This document shows positions 9,024 through 18,341 of a stretch of 64,000 nucleotides of DNA, one piece after another. The position numbers and the translations under genes were made by a program. Below the pieces are notes generated by a model. The model was not told where the DNA came from. It did no database searches and saw nothing but the letters and a program-made list of their open reading frames with translations. The stretch spans positions 1-64,000 of the forward strand of contig CAJULP010000054.1 in assembly GCA_910587295.1 (NCBI GenBank). The letters run 5' to 3'. Source of the DNA: an uncultured Lachnospiraceae bacterium. GTDB taxonomy: Bacteria; Bacillota; Clostridia; Lachnospirales; Lachnospiraceae. Each line of letters starts with the position of its first letter. Within the stretch, counting starts at the first letter, position 1.

Positions 9024-9959
9024 TTAAAAGATACCGCTTCCGGTAAGCTTCTTAGCACCTTTATTGGCACCCATGATGAGCAGGAAGCTGATAATGGACT
9101 TAAACAATCCTACCGCAGTACCGATACTGTACTGCCGCTCCACCATACCGATTCTGTAAACGTAAGTATCAATGATATCCCCCGTTTCATATACGATCGG
9201 GTTGTAAAGGTTAAATACCTGGTCAAAACCTGCGTTTAAGATATTTCCAAGGTTCAATGCGGTCATCAGGATAATGGTGGGAAGCAGGCTGGGCAGCGTA
9301 ATATGTAATGTCTGTTCAAACCGGTTCGCCCCGTCAATGGACGCCGCCTCATAAAGCCCCAGGTCGATACCTGTAAGCGCTGCCAGATAGACCACTGAGT
9401 TATAGCCAAATTCTTTCCACACATCTGTTGCCACGATCACCTTACGGAACCAGTTGTTATCCGCCAGGAACTGGATCGGTTCCCCGCCAAACGCACTGAT
9501 CAGGGAGTTAAACGGGCCTGCAAAGGAAAACATGTTGGTCACTACCGTAGCCAATACGACCCATGATAAAAAGTGGGGCAGGTAGACAACCGTCTGAAAA
9601 AACTTCTTGCAGACATTGACCGTGATCTCGTTTAAGAGGATTGCAAACAGCACCGGAACGATAATGTTAAAGATCAGCTTTGAAAAAGCGATCACCAGTG
9701 TGTTGACAAATACCTGACGGCTGTCAGGAAGGCTGAATATAAACTTAAAGTTCTCAAACCCTACCCATTTTGACCCCAAGATCCCCTTTGCAGGAACATA
9801 ATTCTGAAATGCCATCAAGGAACCAAACAGTGGTACGAAAACAAACAGGAATAACATGATCATACCGGGCAACATCATTAAGTGGAACATTTTTCTTTCT
9901 CTGCCTGCAAATTCTGTCTTTCCTCCGCCTGCAGATACTGCACTATTCATTCGTTTCAT
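9024..9959 (-). CDS. Sugar ABC transporter permease, CUT1 family (LplB-like)
   Basis: This 311-residue integral membrane protein has the longer cytoplasmic N-terminus and first membrane segment (residues 27-49, MMLPGMIMLFLFVFVPL) of LplB-type permeases, and the EAA loop EAASIDGANRFEQTLHITLP. It pairs with the following permease to form the channel of the importer. The gene lies 37 nt downstream of the binding-protein gene in the same transcript. LplB/LplC pairs with a large lipoprotein are typical for uptake of complex or plant-derived oligosaccharides; the exact substrate cannot be read from sequence. Confidence 0.9.
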   Translation of the reverse strand: MKRMNSAVSAGGGKTEFAGRERKMFHLMMLPGMIMLFLFVFVPLFGSLMAFQNYVPAKGILGSKWVGFENFKFIFSLPDSRQVFVNTLVIAFSKLIFNIIVPVLFAILLNEITVNVCKKFFQTVVYLPHFLSWVVLATVVTNMFSFAGPFNSLISAFGGEPIQFLADNNWFRKVIVATDVWKEFGYNSVVYLAALTGIDLGLYEAASIDGANRFEQTLHITLPSLLPTIILMTALNLGNILNAGFDQVFNLYNPIVYETGDIIDTYVYRIGMVERQYSIGTAVGLFKSIISFLLIMGANKGAKKLTGSGIF

Positions 9960-9996
9960 ACTGAATCCCCCATTTCATGAATAAATGATCTGATAC

Positions 9997-11706
9997 TTAT
10001 CTAGATGACAGCTCCTCATTGATCTCATCTGTGATCGTCTGCCCGCCTGCTGAAGTCCAGTTTTCTACAAATTCATCAAAAGATGACATATCTGCTTCAC
10101 CTACAATGATCTTTAATATCGTCTGCTGCTCTAACTTCTCAAGGGAAGCCCATTTCGTCTTCATGGTCTCAGAAGTTTCAAAATAAGAAGGCGTCATAAA
10201 GTTTGCAGGCTCTTCAATAAATTTATTGATCGCAACCATACGAGACATATACTGGGAGTAATCTGCGGACTCTGCCTTTTGCCCTGCTTCTTCTGCCTCC
10301 AGGAAACGGACTGCGGACTCATAGAAACCAAGCTCCTGCGAATCCAAAGTAGACACATCTGCGCTGCCGTCAAAAACTGCCTTAATATGCTCTGTCATAA
10401 TCTCCGCATTATTTCCGGGCTGTACCTGGCAGTACAACGGCCAGTTAAAGTAAGCGATGGACTCATTTTCGAGGATTTCCTTTACTGTTTCCGTGGTGTC
10501 TTTCTTATAATATTCTGAGTTTACGTTGACGATCTTCATAGCAACATCAGGATGCGCATAGCCTTTTCTCACTACAACGAATCCACCATAGGATTTTGTA
10601 TTGATCGCATTGATTTTTCCTTCCGGGCCAACCGGTGCGCTGACATTCACCCACTCTGCGTCCTTGCTTCCATAAGAAGAGGTCTGTGCCGGGTTAAAAG
10701 GAGACCACCAGGGTCCAATATAAGCGCCGCACTGCCCGCTGGAGATCAGAGCCACAACATCATCCTCTGTACGGGTGGTAAATTCCTTGTCAAGCAGCCC
10801 CTGTGCATACCAGTCCGCCATTAACTGCAGGGCATCCTTCATCTCAGGCTGTATGGAACCGTATGCCGCTTTGCCTTCACTGTCAGTGATCCACACATTG
10901 GGATAAGCGCCAAGCGCAGTGAAAATATTGTCTACCGCAAAATGGTTGTTGGGGTAATCCCCATACACCGTATTCCTTACCGCAAGCCCTACCGTGTCTG
11001 CCTGCCCGTTTCCGTCAGGGTCGTCTTCAATAAATGCGCGGAGAACCTCTGCAATATCGTCTATCGTGGATGGCTCCTCCAATCCCAGATTATCCATCCA
11101 GTCCTTTCTAAGCCAGAGAAAATCCTGCCCGTCGCTTAACTGTGTTTTCGGGATCGCCATGATCTTGCCATCAAAAGTTACGGTATTGATCGGGTTATTA
11201 TCTCCATAGCTGGCATATGAGGTTTTTACCGTTTCACATGCCAGGTTATTATATACATCCGTCAGATCTTCGATCATATCGCTTTCTACCAGTTCCACCA
11301 GGGTAGAATAATCTGATATATACATGATATCCGGGATATCCTGTGCCGCAATGGCAAGGGAAACCTTCTGGTTATAGTCTTCCCCCATCTGTGCTTCAAA
11401 TGAGTTTTCATTCTGTACATTCAAGATCTCTTTCAGGTATCTGGTATACGCATTATCAGAAGGGGTGTCGTTTTCATAAGGAGTTCCTGCAAGGGTATCA
11501 GCGCCCTGTGCCGTAAGAGCGTAACCGGTTGTGTAAGTTACCAGCTCCGGGTACTTGCCGTAGGGATCACTTGCTGCCGCTTCCCATGCCGCCTTCTCTT
11601 CTTCACTCATGTTCGCTGTAAAGTCTTCCGACTTACCACATCCTGCTAAGGATGCCGCTGCCACTGCTGCTGCCAGAAGCAGACTGAAAGTTTTCTTTTT
11701 CATCAT
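9997..11706 (-). CDS. Sugar ABC transporter substrate-binding lipoprotein
   Basis: About 569 residues with a type II signal peptide (MMKKKTFSLLL...) and lipobox LAGC, so the protein is anchored to the outer face of the membrane. It belongs to the large LipO/YtcQ-like extracellular solute-binding family 1; the body contains DIPDIMYISDYS and GGFVVVRKGYAHPD blocks typical of that group. It captures the sugar for the two following permeases. The start is the ATG placed 5 nt after GGAGG; an in-frame TTG and ATG upstream precede the ribosome binding site. It is the first gene of the transporter operon, opposite the two-component regulators. Confidence 0.88.
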   Translation of the reverse strand: MMKKKTFSLLLAAAVAAASLAGCGKSEDFTANMSEEEKAAWEAAASDPYGKYPELVTYTTGYALTAQGADTLAGTPYENDTPSDNAYTRYLKEILNVQNENSFEAQMGEDYNQKVSLAIAAQDIPDIMYISDYSTLVELVESDMIEDLTDVYNNLACETVKTSYASYGDNNPINTVTFDGKIMAIPKTQLSDGQDFLWLRKDWMDNLGLEEPSTIDDIAEVLRAFIEDDPDGNGQADTVGLAVRNTVYGDYPNNHFAVDNIFTALGAYPNVWITDSEGKAAYGSIQPEMKDALQLMADWYAQGLLDKEFTTRTEDDVVALISSGQCGAYIGPWWSPFNPAQTSSYGSKDAEWVNVSAPVGPEGKINAINTKSYGGFVVVRKGYAHPDVAMKIVNVNSEYYKKDTTETVKEILENESIAYFNWPLYCQVQPGNNAEIMTEHIKAVFDGSADVSTLDSQELGFYESAVRFLEAEEAGQKAESADYSQYMSRMVAINKFIEEPANFMTPSYFETSETMKTKWASLEKLEQQTILKIIVGEADMSSFDEFVENWTSAGGQTITDEINEELSSR

Positions 11707-11749
11707 TCTTACCTCCATCAAATAAAATTTTTTGGTTAAATAAAAGTGA

Positions 11750-11794
11750 CACTTTACTTTACGATAGATAGAATACCAAAACCCACTTTACTTT
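11750..11794. promoter_or_regulatory. Paired direct repeats in the divergent control region
   Basis: The 11-mer CACTTTACTTT occurs at 11750-11760 and again, identical, at 11784-11794. One copy overlaps the -35 of the transporter promoter and the other lies just downstream of its -10. A shorter CACTTT is present at 11833. Direct repeats are the usual target form of AraC-type regulators, so the adjacent response regulator is the likely ligand (inference). Confidence 0.5.
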
Positions 11795-11797
11795 CAA
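11770..11797 (-). promoter_or_regulatory. Promoter of the sugar transporter operon
   Basis: TTGAAA, a 16-nt spacer and TGG-TATTCT (extended -10) on the minus strand, about 65 nt ahead of the binding-protein start. The -35 overlaps one of two direct repeats, which suggests activation or repression at this point. Confidence 0.6.
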
Positions 11798-11869
11798 ATA
11801 TAAAATATCCGAAAATATATCAATAATCCGGACACTTTGTATATATTCTGGCTTATTTGCCCCCGTTAG

Positions 11870-11878
11870 TGTTATACT
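11870..11878 (+). promoter_or_regulatory. Extended -10 promoter of the two-component operon
   Basis: TGT-TATACT on the plus strand is an extended -10, about 45 nt ahead of the response-regulator ATG. The -35 region is weak, so the element may need an activator. Confidence 0.4.
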
Positions 11879-11922
11879 CTATCCATGTTGTTTTGCTTTT
11901 TTTACATGAGAGGGGAAAAAAT

Positions 11923-13452
11923 ATGTACAAAATGCTTATCGTTGACGACGAACGTACAGAGCGGGAGTGTATCCGTTATCTGATTACTTCCGCCGGGCTG
12001 CCACTGGAATTAAGGGAGGCTGCCGATGCTGCCTGCGCCTTGCAGATACTAAAAGAATGGCAGGCCCACATCCTCTTTACTGACGTTCAAATGCCTGTGA
12101 CCACAGGCCTTACACTGGCGAAGCAGGCGGCGGAGCTCATTCCCGGCATTAAGATCCTGATCTTCAGCAGTTATGCGGAATTTGAATATGCCCGCACTGC
12201 TATGGCGCTGGGGATCGAAAACTACATATTAAAACCAGTCGTGCCCCATGAGCTGGAAAAGACCCTGTCCGGCATCATCCGGCAGCTAGACGAAGAACAC
12301 CATTTCAGGCTTCTAAAAGACAGACAGAAAAGCTATCTGCTTCAATATGCGCTTCACAGCTGTATAAGCAAAACTCTAAGTGGGAAATTTACACCAGAAA
12401 TGATAAATGAATTAAACAGATTCCGCCAGATCGCACTGTTAGATTTTCCCACATTGTTTCTGGAAGAACATTATGCGGCCTTTTACGAAAGCCTCCGCAA
12501 CGAAATGAACCTTGATATGGAAACATTAAACCTCTCCCCCAATCAGGCGCTGTTATTTTTGCGGAAAGAATATGCAGACCCCTATTCATTTGGATGCCTG
12601 CTCCATTCCTTTATTATAGAAAACTTCCAAATAAAATGTTATATTTCCGTCAGCCAGCCAGTAACAGGCTACAGCGCCCTCCCTGATGCCTATACTGCCG
12701 TGGAACAGCAGATGGAGCAGCGGTTCTGGGATTCGAAAAAAAATGTTTTTTCTTCCGCTTTCCCCGAAAAGCCGTCCCAGTCCAGAGATAAACTAGACGA
12801 CGACTCTATCCTTGCCGCCATCCGGTCAAGCCTTTCTGCAAAGGATGCGTCCGGCCTGCAAAAAAACCTGAATCTGCTTTTCCAAAAATACAGGATGCCC
12901 ACAAACCAGTCGCAGATATTTGTAAAATTTGTCTTTTCCAATCTGGTCACTGCCATGTATCCCTTTTTACCTCCGCCTGTGGCAGAAGACAGATCTGACA
13001 GCATACAGCCACTTGAAACTTTGATCACAGAACTTTATATCCAGCAGGATATACTGAAAATTATAGATACGGTACAAACTATGGCACAAACTATTATCCA
13101 AAACTATGAATCCGCCGATTCAAATATCCGAAAGGAAATTCTTGCTACGCAGGAGTACATCAATAAATATTACAGCAACAGCAGCCTTTCCGTGGAAATG
13201 CTCGCTTCCCAGGTCTACCTGACGCCAGACTATTTAAGCCGGCTTTTCAAAAAAAGCACGAAAAAAAGTCTCTCCCAGTACATACGCCAGGTACGCATGG
13301 AAAAGGCAAGCGAACTGCTGCGGACCACAAACTTAAAGGTAATTGACATTGGCATAGCGGTAGGGTATCCCAACTACTCCTATTTCTGCCAAAGCTTTCG
13401 TGAATATTATGGAAAATCACCTGAAAAATACAGACGGGAGGACTCTGTATGA
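11923..13452 (+). CDS. YesN-type response regulator with AraC DNA-binding domain
   Basis: The 509-residue protein has an N-terminal receiver domain with acidic pocket Asp8/Asp9, phospho-acceptor Asp54 (FTDVQMP) and the conserved Lys in YILKPV, a long middle region, and a C-terminal AraC-type double helix-turn-helix (about residues 405-505: SVEMLASQVYLTPDYLSRLFKK, then IGIAVGYPNYSYFCQSFREYYG split over two helices). It should be activated by the sensor kinase encoded next and bind the divergent control region. The start is the ATG behind GAGGGG; a longer in-frame ORF upstream has no ribosome binding site. Its stop overlaps the kinase start by 4 nt. Confidence 0.92.
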   Translation: MYKMLIVDDERTERECIRYLITSAGLPLELREAADAACALQILKEWQAHILFTDVQMPVTTGLTLAKQAAELIPGIKILIFSSYAEFEYARTAMALGIENYILKPVVPHELEKTLSGIIRQLDEEHHFRLLKDRQKSYLLQYALHSCISKTLSGKFTPEMINELNRFRQIALLDFPTLFLEEHYAAFYESLRNEMNLDMETLNLSPNQALLFLRKEYADPYSFGCLLHSFIIENFQIKCYISVSQPVTGYSALPDAYTAVEQQMEQRFWDSKKNVFSSAFPEKPSQSRDKLDDDSILAAIRSSLSAKDASGLQKNLNLLFQKYRMPTNQSQIFVKFVFSNLVTAMYPFLPPPVAEDRSDSIQPLETLITELYIQQDILKIIDTVQTMAQTIIQNYESADSNIRKEILATQEYINKYYSNSSLSVEMLASQVYLTPDYLSRLFKKSTKKSLSQYIRQVRMEKASELLRTTNLKVIDIGIAVGYPNYSYFCQSFREYYGKSPEKYRREDSV

Positions 13453-15122
13453 AACACCTGCTTCATTTTTACCTCAACCTGAGATATAAAAATAAGCTGA
13501 TCACCACCTGTATCCTTGTGGGCATCATTCCCCTAACCCTGCTGGGGTTATTCTGCTATTACCAGACCATCCATCTTCTGCTTGGCAGGGAGCGGACCGC
13601 CCTGTCTCTGGCAGTTGGCACAGCGTATAACTCCGTAAATTACCAGGTGCAGACCTATGAAAACCTGCTTTCTTACCTTACCCACTCCGATATCATTGTG
13701 AAAGTTCCTTCCACGCAATACCAAAGCATTATGGAAAAATATGAGATGCTCAGCTATGAATTTGACGTTTTGATCAAAGATGTGGCCACGCAGCATCCGG
13801 AAATCGACCGGATCACTCTTTATGCGGACCGGACAGACCTGTATCACGGAAGTCAGTTAAGGCCCCTTTCCGACTTAGAAACCGAAAGCTGGTATGATTC
13901 CTTAGAACATGCCGCAAAACCAATCTGGCATTTAGACCGGGAAGGATATCTTTGTCTGATCCAGAAGATTCCCAACCCCTTTATTGACTATATTACCTCC
14001 TATTCCAGCCACTGCCTTTGTATCCGCCTGCGCCCGGAACAGTTTTTTGACGTGCTTACCGACATTTCCAGTGACTATCACCTGATCGTCGCTGACGGCG
14101 AAGAAACCTTTTACGAATACACATCCCCTTCTATTGAAGGGAAATTTACCCAAAGCCGGAAAACCACTGAGGTCAGCGGCACACTTTCCAACAACTGGAT
14201 CATCACACTGGAAAAGCCCTTTCTCCTTCTGGCCCTTCCTGCCAACCGTATGGTGGGGATTGTTTTCCTTATCATCCTGGTCTGCATCTTTTTGATCTAT
14301 ACCGTCAGCAATTTACTTTCTGAATTTTTTGCCCAGAAAGTAAACCTGCTCCTGGCCACCATGCAGCAGGTTGAAAAAGGAGATTTTTCTTCCAAGATCC
14401 ATGATGACTGCCCTGACGAGATGGGGCAGCTGACCAACAGTTTCCAGCATATGATCGAAGAATTAAACCGTCTTGTGGTGGAAGATTACAAAAATAAGAT
14501 TACCTTAAAGGAAACCCAGCTTATGGCGCTGCAGGCCCAGATCAACCCCCATTTCCTTTATAACTGCCTTTCCCAGATCAACAGCAAGGCGCTTATAAAC
14601 AACCAATCGGAGATCAGCCAGATGGCCCAGCTCCTCTCCACCTTTTACCGTACCACCTTAAATAAAGGGAGGTCGGAAACCCTGGTGGTAAATGAAATTA
14701 AAAACGTGAAGGCTTACATTGATATCCAGCGGATATTAAATGACAATGTGTTCGATGCTGCCTATCAGATCGACGAACAGCTCCCGGAACAGGAAATTCC
14801 CAATCTGCTTCTCCAGCCATTGGTAGAAAATGCCATCGTCCACGGTATCCTCCCGAATAAGACCAGGCATGGCAATCTTTTCCTTACGATTTCCGTCGTA
14901 AACGGCCTGATCCACTTTACGGTGATGGACAACGGCCTTGGCATCCCGCCGGAAAAGATCCCGCTGCTGACCCAGACCCAGTCCTCCGGATACGGGCTGA
15001 AAAACGTCCATGAGCGTTTGCTGCTTACCTATGGTGAAAATCATGGTTTAAAGATCAACAGTATCCCAGATCAAAGCACCATGATCACGTTTACCATACC
15101 TGTGTCTTCCCAAAAACACTGA
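13449..15122 (+). CDS. YesM-type sensor histidine kinase
   Basis: A 557-residue membrane kinase. One membrane segment lies at about residues 15-37, an extracellular sensor domain follows to about 265, a second segment is near 268-290, then a HAMP linker (MQQVEKGDFSSKI), the His_kinase block QINPHFLYNCL with the phospho-accepting His, and a HATPase with LLQPLVENAIVHGI and DNGLGIPP. It belongs to the 5TM-independent YesM/LytS-like group used for sensing sugars or binding-protein complexes. The ATG overlaps the regulator stop (ATGA), so the pair is translationally coupled. No terminator was recognised before the convergent spoIVB. Confidence 0.93.
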   Translation: MKHLLHFYLNLRYKNKLITTCILVGIIPLTLLGLFCYYQTIHLLLGRERTALSLAVGTAYNSVNYQVQTYENLLSYLTHSDIIVKVPSTQYQSIMEKYEMLSYEFDVLIKDVATQHPEIDRITLYADRTDLYHGSQLRPLSDLETESWYDSLEHAAKPIWHLDREGYLCLIQKIPNPFIDYITSYSSHCLCIRLRPEQFFDVLTDISSDYHLIVADGEETFYEYTSPSIEGKFTQSRKTTEVSGTLSNNWIITLEKPFLLLALPANRMVGIVFLIILVCIFLIYTVSNLLSEFFAQKVNLLLATMQQVEKGDFSSKIHDDCPDEMGQLTNSFQHMIEELNRLVVEDYKNKITLKETQLMALQAQINPHFLYNCLSQINSKALINNQSEISQMAQLLSTFYRTTLNKGRSETLVVNEIKNVKAYIDIQRILNDNVFDAAYQIDEQLPEQEIPNLLLQPLVENAIVHGILPNKTRHGNLFLTISVVNGLIHFTVMDNGLGIPPEKIPLLTQTQSSGYGLKNVHERLLLTYGENHGLKINSIPDQSTMITFTIPVSSQKH

Positions 15123-15173
15123 TCAACAAAAATATATCCAGGGCAGGCGGACTGTATCGTCTTATAAATATTC

Positions 15174-16478
15174 TCAATGCACCAGCATCTCTTCAATAAA
15201 GATTCCATACCCCTTAGCCGGATCCTGTACCAGAACATGGGTCACCGCCCCGATCAGTCTGCCATCCTGGATGATGGGGCTGCCGCTCATCCCCTGCACG
15301 ATCCCGCCTGTAACGGAGAGAAGATCCGGGTCTGTTATTTTAAGCACAATTCCCCGGTTGATGTTATCATTTTCCAGGTTGATATCTATGACCTCAATAT
15401 CATAAATTTCCGTTTCCCCGCCAAGAGAGCAGATGATCTGAGCCTTTCCTTTTTTAATCTCCTGCTTTAACCCGATAGGAATATAATCGTACCCTGCTTT
15501 TTGTCTTGTATCCGAAGTACACACCCCGAAGATGCCTTTGGGCGTGTTGTCCGTAATATCCCCCATAATATTATTGTCATCATATTCAATAAACCCGGTA
15601 AGCTCACCCGGAGAACCTATGGTTCCTCTTGTAATCCCTATGATCTCCGTATGGTACAAAGTTCCTTTTGAGAGTGTCATCAATGTACTCGTATCAATAT
15701 CATTGATCCCATGGCCAAGGGCGCCAAAACCCCCGTTTTCATCAATATAAGTCATGGTTCCTACCCCCTGGGCGTTATCCCGGACCCAGATCCCCATTTT
15801 ATACTCCCCATTTTTATTTAATTCCGGCTTCGCTTTCACATTGATCACAGCTTCTCCCCTTTGAACCTGAAATACCATTTCCTGGCCTTCACTGTGGCTC
15901 ACCAGATCGATCAGCTCCCTTTTGGCGTTGATCTCCTGATCGTTGATCTCCAAAATATAATCCCCGGTCTGGAACACATATTTGCCCGGGCTATAGGTCT
16001 GCCCTTCCTCCCCTTCAAATTCCCCAATACCCACAACGAGGACTCCCCGGGTCTTTACATAAATCCCGATGGGTATCCCCGCAGGCCTAAGCTTGATATC
16101 CTGTATGACCTCTACATCCACTTCCTTAAGAGGTATCATACCAAACAATTTTAAATACAGCTTATACTGATCTACCTGGGCAGCCTTTACCGTCACCGGT
16201 TTTGCCAGATCCACATGCAGACTTTTTTGCCTGTTCGCACGGATACTTGCACCGCTGCTTGCTTCCACCGCTTCCTTATAAAGCTCCCCGGATGCCGGAA
16301 CCCTAAAATCCAGTTCCTGGTCCACTCCCGCCTTGATCATGATCGTGGAGGGCACACTGCTCCACATAGAATAATAAACAGAAGCCATCACTGCAAACAC
16401 CCCTGCGATAAGTAACATATATAAAAATTTTTTATAGGCATGCCCCTTAAGGCTTCCTGAATCAATTTGGCAATACAA
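15174..16478 (-). CDS. spoIVB: SpoIVB sporulation signalling peptidase
   Basis: The 434-residue protein has an N-terminal membrane segment (about 17-38), a PDZ domain (about 135-220) and an S55 serine peptidase domain. His256 in ALGHGINDID, Asp383 in ITDPDLL and Ser398 in QGMSGSP match the catalytic triad of the B. subtilis enzyme with the same spacing. It is secreted from the forespore and cleaves SpoIVFA to trigger pro-sigma-K processing in the mother cell. Translation starts at TTG, the only start codon placed behind an AAGGA site. In most spore formers spo0A follows this gene; here a convergent kinase gene does, so the region has been rearranged. Confidence 0.93.
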   Translation of the reverse strand: MYCQIDSGSLKGHAYKKFLYMLLIAGVFAVMASVYYSMWSSVPSTIMIKAGVDQELDFRVPASGELYKEAVEASSGASIRANRQKSLHVDLAKPVTVKAAQVDQYKLYLKLFGMIPLKEVDVEVIQDIKLRPAGIPIGIYVKTRGVLVVGIGEFEGEEGQTYSPGKYVFQTGDYILEINDQEINAKRELIDLVSHSEGQEMVFQVQRGEAVINVKAKPELNKNGEYKMGIWVRDNAQGVGTMTYIDENGGFGALGHGINDIDTSTLMTLSKGTLYHTEIIGITRGTIGSPGELTGFIEYDDNNIMGDITDNTPKGIFGVCTSDTRQKAGYDYIPIGLKQEIKKGKAQIICSLGGETEIYDIEVIDINLENDNINRGIVLKITDPDLLSVTGGIVQGMSGSPIIQDGRLIGAVTHVLVQDPAKGYGIFIEEMLVH

Positions 16479-16512
16479 ATCCTCACATCCTTTTTCGAAT
16501 TTTCTCTATGAC

Positions 16513-16544
16513 AAAAAAGAGACATGCATTCGTATGCACGTCTC
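16513..16544 (-). terminator. Intrinsic terminator after recN
   Basis: Near-perfect 11-bp stem (GAGACGTGCAT with ATGCATGTCTC, one mismatch) followed by TTTTTT on the minus strand. It closes the yqhY-to-recN operon and lies only about 35 nt ahead of spoIVB, leaving little room for a separate spoIVB promoter. Confidence 0.8.
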
Positions 16545-16608
16545 CTTTAGTATGTGAAAATTCAAAATCTTCATTCCTCTATTTTTCAATTGGAAATCTT
16601 TGATCATT

Positions 16609-18291
16609 TTATGCCTTCACGTTTTTGGCATTTTCTTTCATTTCTTTCGCGTTCTCCAAAACCGCTTTTGTCATCTCCCCGCTTCCCAAAAGCCTTGCAA
16701 GCTCATTTAAGCTTTCTTCTTTAGCAAGCGCCCTGATACTGGTAGTGGTCCGCTCCTTCCTGACACTTTTTTCGATCAGGAAATGGCCGTCCGCCATAGC
16801 CGCAATCTGGGCCAGGTGCGTGATACAGATGATCTGATGATCCTTTGACAGCCGTCCTAATTTTTTGGCCACCTCCCAGGCAGTCTTCCCGCTGATACCG
16901 GTGTCAATTTCATCAAAGATCAGGGTATCCGTCTCATCCTTATCCGCAAAAACGGTTTTAAAAGCAAGCATGATTCGGGAAAGCTCCCCGCCGCTTGCAA
17001 TCTGCCACAAAGGACGCAGGGATTCACCGGGATTGGTGGAGATCAAAAACTCTATCTGATCATAGCCATCCGCCGTAAAATCCTCATCTTTTGGGGTAAC
17101 TGCAATTTCAAACCGAACATCCTTAAAATTAAGGTCTTCCATCGCTTCCCTGAGTTTTTTGGAAAGGGGCTTTGCCGCCTTTTGGCGCAGGAGTGATAAA
17201 CTGCCGCACAAAGATAAGATCTCTTCCTTCTGTTTCTGTGCCCGGTCCTTTAGCTGCTCCATATACGCCTCAAAATTCGCTAGCTTTTCCAGTTCTTCCT
17301 GCCGCTCCTCTAAAGACGCAAGGATCACATCCACGCTCCCGCCATACTTGCTCTTTAAATGATTAATCACGTTCAGCCTTTCTTCCAAAGAGACAAATTC
17401 CTCTTCGTCAAATTCCAGACTATCCCTGTAATCCGCCATGGAACGGTTAAAATCATTTAAAAGATCGTCAATATCGGTAAGCTGGGCAATCAACGGCAGC
17501 GCTTCCTCGTCCGCACTGCCGATCCCCTTAAGCTCACGGAGCGCATGACCTACTGCCGATCCTGCACTGCCTTCCTCATCATATCCGGTAAGCCCATGGA
17601 CCAGATAGACTATTTCTTTTATTTTTTTGGAGTTGACCAGCCTGCGGTATTTCTTTTCCACCTGCTCATCTTCCGCAGGCTCTAACGCCGCCGCTTCAAT
17701 CTCCGCCGCTTCAAATTCCAAAAGCCGCATCCTGCCTGCCCGCTCTTTTTCATCCGCAGTCTGCGCTTCCATTTCCTCTGCGGTTTTCCTGTATTCCGCA
17801 ATCAGGCTCTTTAACATAACCTTCTGCTTCTTAGCCTTTTCCCCGATATAATCATCCAGCATTTTCCTGTATGCGGCAGGCTTTAACAGAGATTGATGCT
17901 CATGCTGCCCGTACAGGTCAAGAAGACAGGGGGCAAGCTTTTTTAACTGGGTTGCGCTGATCGTCTCACCGCCTACCCGGCAGGTACTTTTCCCCGGCAT
18001 GATCTTCCGCTGCAGAAGAAGCGTATTGCCGTCTTCTATAGGAAGCTCCATTTCACGCACCAGGGCACATTGCTGCTCATTTAAGGAAAAACTTAATTCC
18101 ACCAGTGCATAATCCGCCCCGGTACGGATATAATCTTTATCCGCCCTCGCCCCTAAGGCCAGATTAATGGAACCGATAATAATCGATTTCCCGGCGCCGG
18201 TCTCTCCGGTCAGGATGTTCATCCCTTCATGGAACAGCACCTCCTGCTCGTCGATCAGCGCCAGATTCTTTACATGTAAGCTCTCTAACAT
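16609..18291 (-). CDS. recN: DNA repair ATPase RecN
   Basis: 560 residues, the normal RecN length, with Walker A GETGAGKSIIIG near the N-terminus, a long central coiled coil (about 150-360), the ABC signature SGGELSRIMLAFK and Walker B DTLIFDEID. It is an SMC-like ATPase that gathers DNA ends during double-strand break repair by homologous recombination in the nucleoid. It is the last gene of the xseAB-ispA-dxs-tlyA-nadK-argR-recN operon, a very common Firmicute arrangement, and is followed by a terminator. It starts at ATG about 50 nt after argR. Confidence 0.96.
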   Translation of the reverse strand: MLESLHVKNLALIDEQEVLFHEGMNILTGETGAGKSIIIGSINLALGARADKDYIRTGADYALVELSFSLNEQQCALVREMELPIEDGNTLLLQRKIMPGKSTCRVGGETISATQLKKLAPCLLDLYGQHEHQSLLKPAAYRKMLDDYIGEKAKKQKVMLKSLIAEYRKTAEEMEAQTADEKERAGRMRLLEFEAAEIEAAALEPAEDEQVEKKYRRLVNSKKIKEIVYLVHGLTGYDEEGSAGSAVGHALRELKGIGSADEEALPLIAQLTDIDDLLNDFNRSMADYRDSLEFDEEEFVSLEERLNVINHLKSKYGGSVDVILASLEERQEELEKLANFEAYMEQLKDRAQKQKEEILSLCGSLSLLRQKAAKPLSKKLREAMEDLNFKDVRFEIAVTPKDEDFTADGYDQIEFLISTNPGESLRPLWQIASGGELSRIMLAFKTVFADKDETDTLIFDEIDTGISGKTAWEVAKKLGRLSKDHQIICITHLAQIAAMADGHFLIEKSVRKERTTTSIRALAKEESLNELARLLGSGEMTKAVLENAKEMKENAKNVKA

Positions 18292-18341
18292 ATGATACTT
18301 ATGCTCCTTTCCTTACACCCTTCTCTCAAGTGCATGGCTTA

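Noticed and set aside
11833..11838. Third CACTTT box in the divergent control region
   Set aside because: Only 6 of 11 bases match and the spacing differs from that of the first pair, so it may be chance.
16495..16540. Possible sigma-G promoter for spoIVB inside the recN terminator
   Set aside because: GAATG and CATAGAG are present, but the spacing of 16 nt and the poor -10 do not fit the expected elements well enough.
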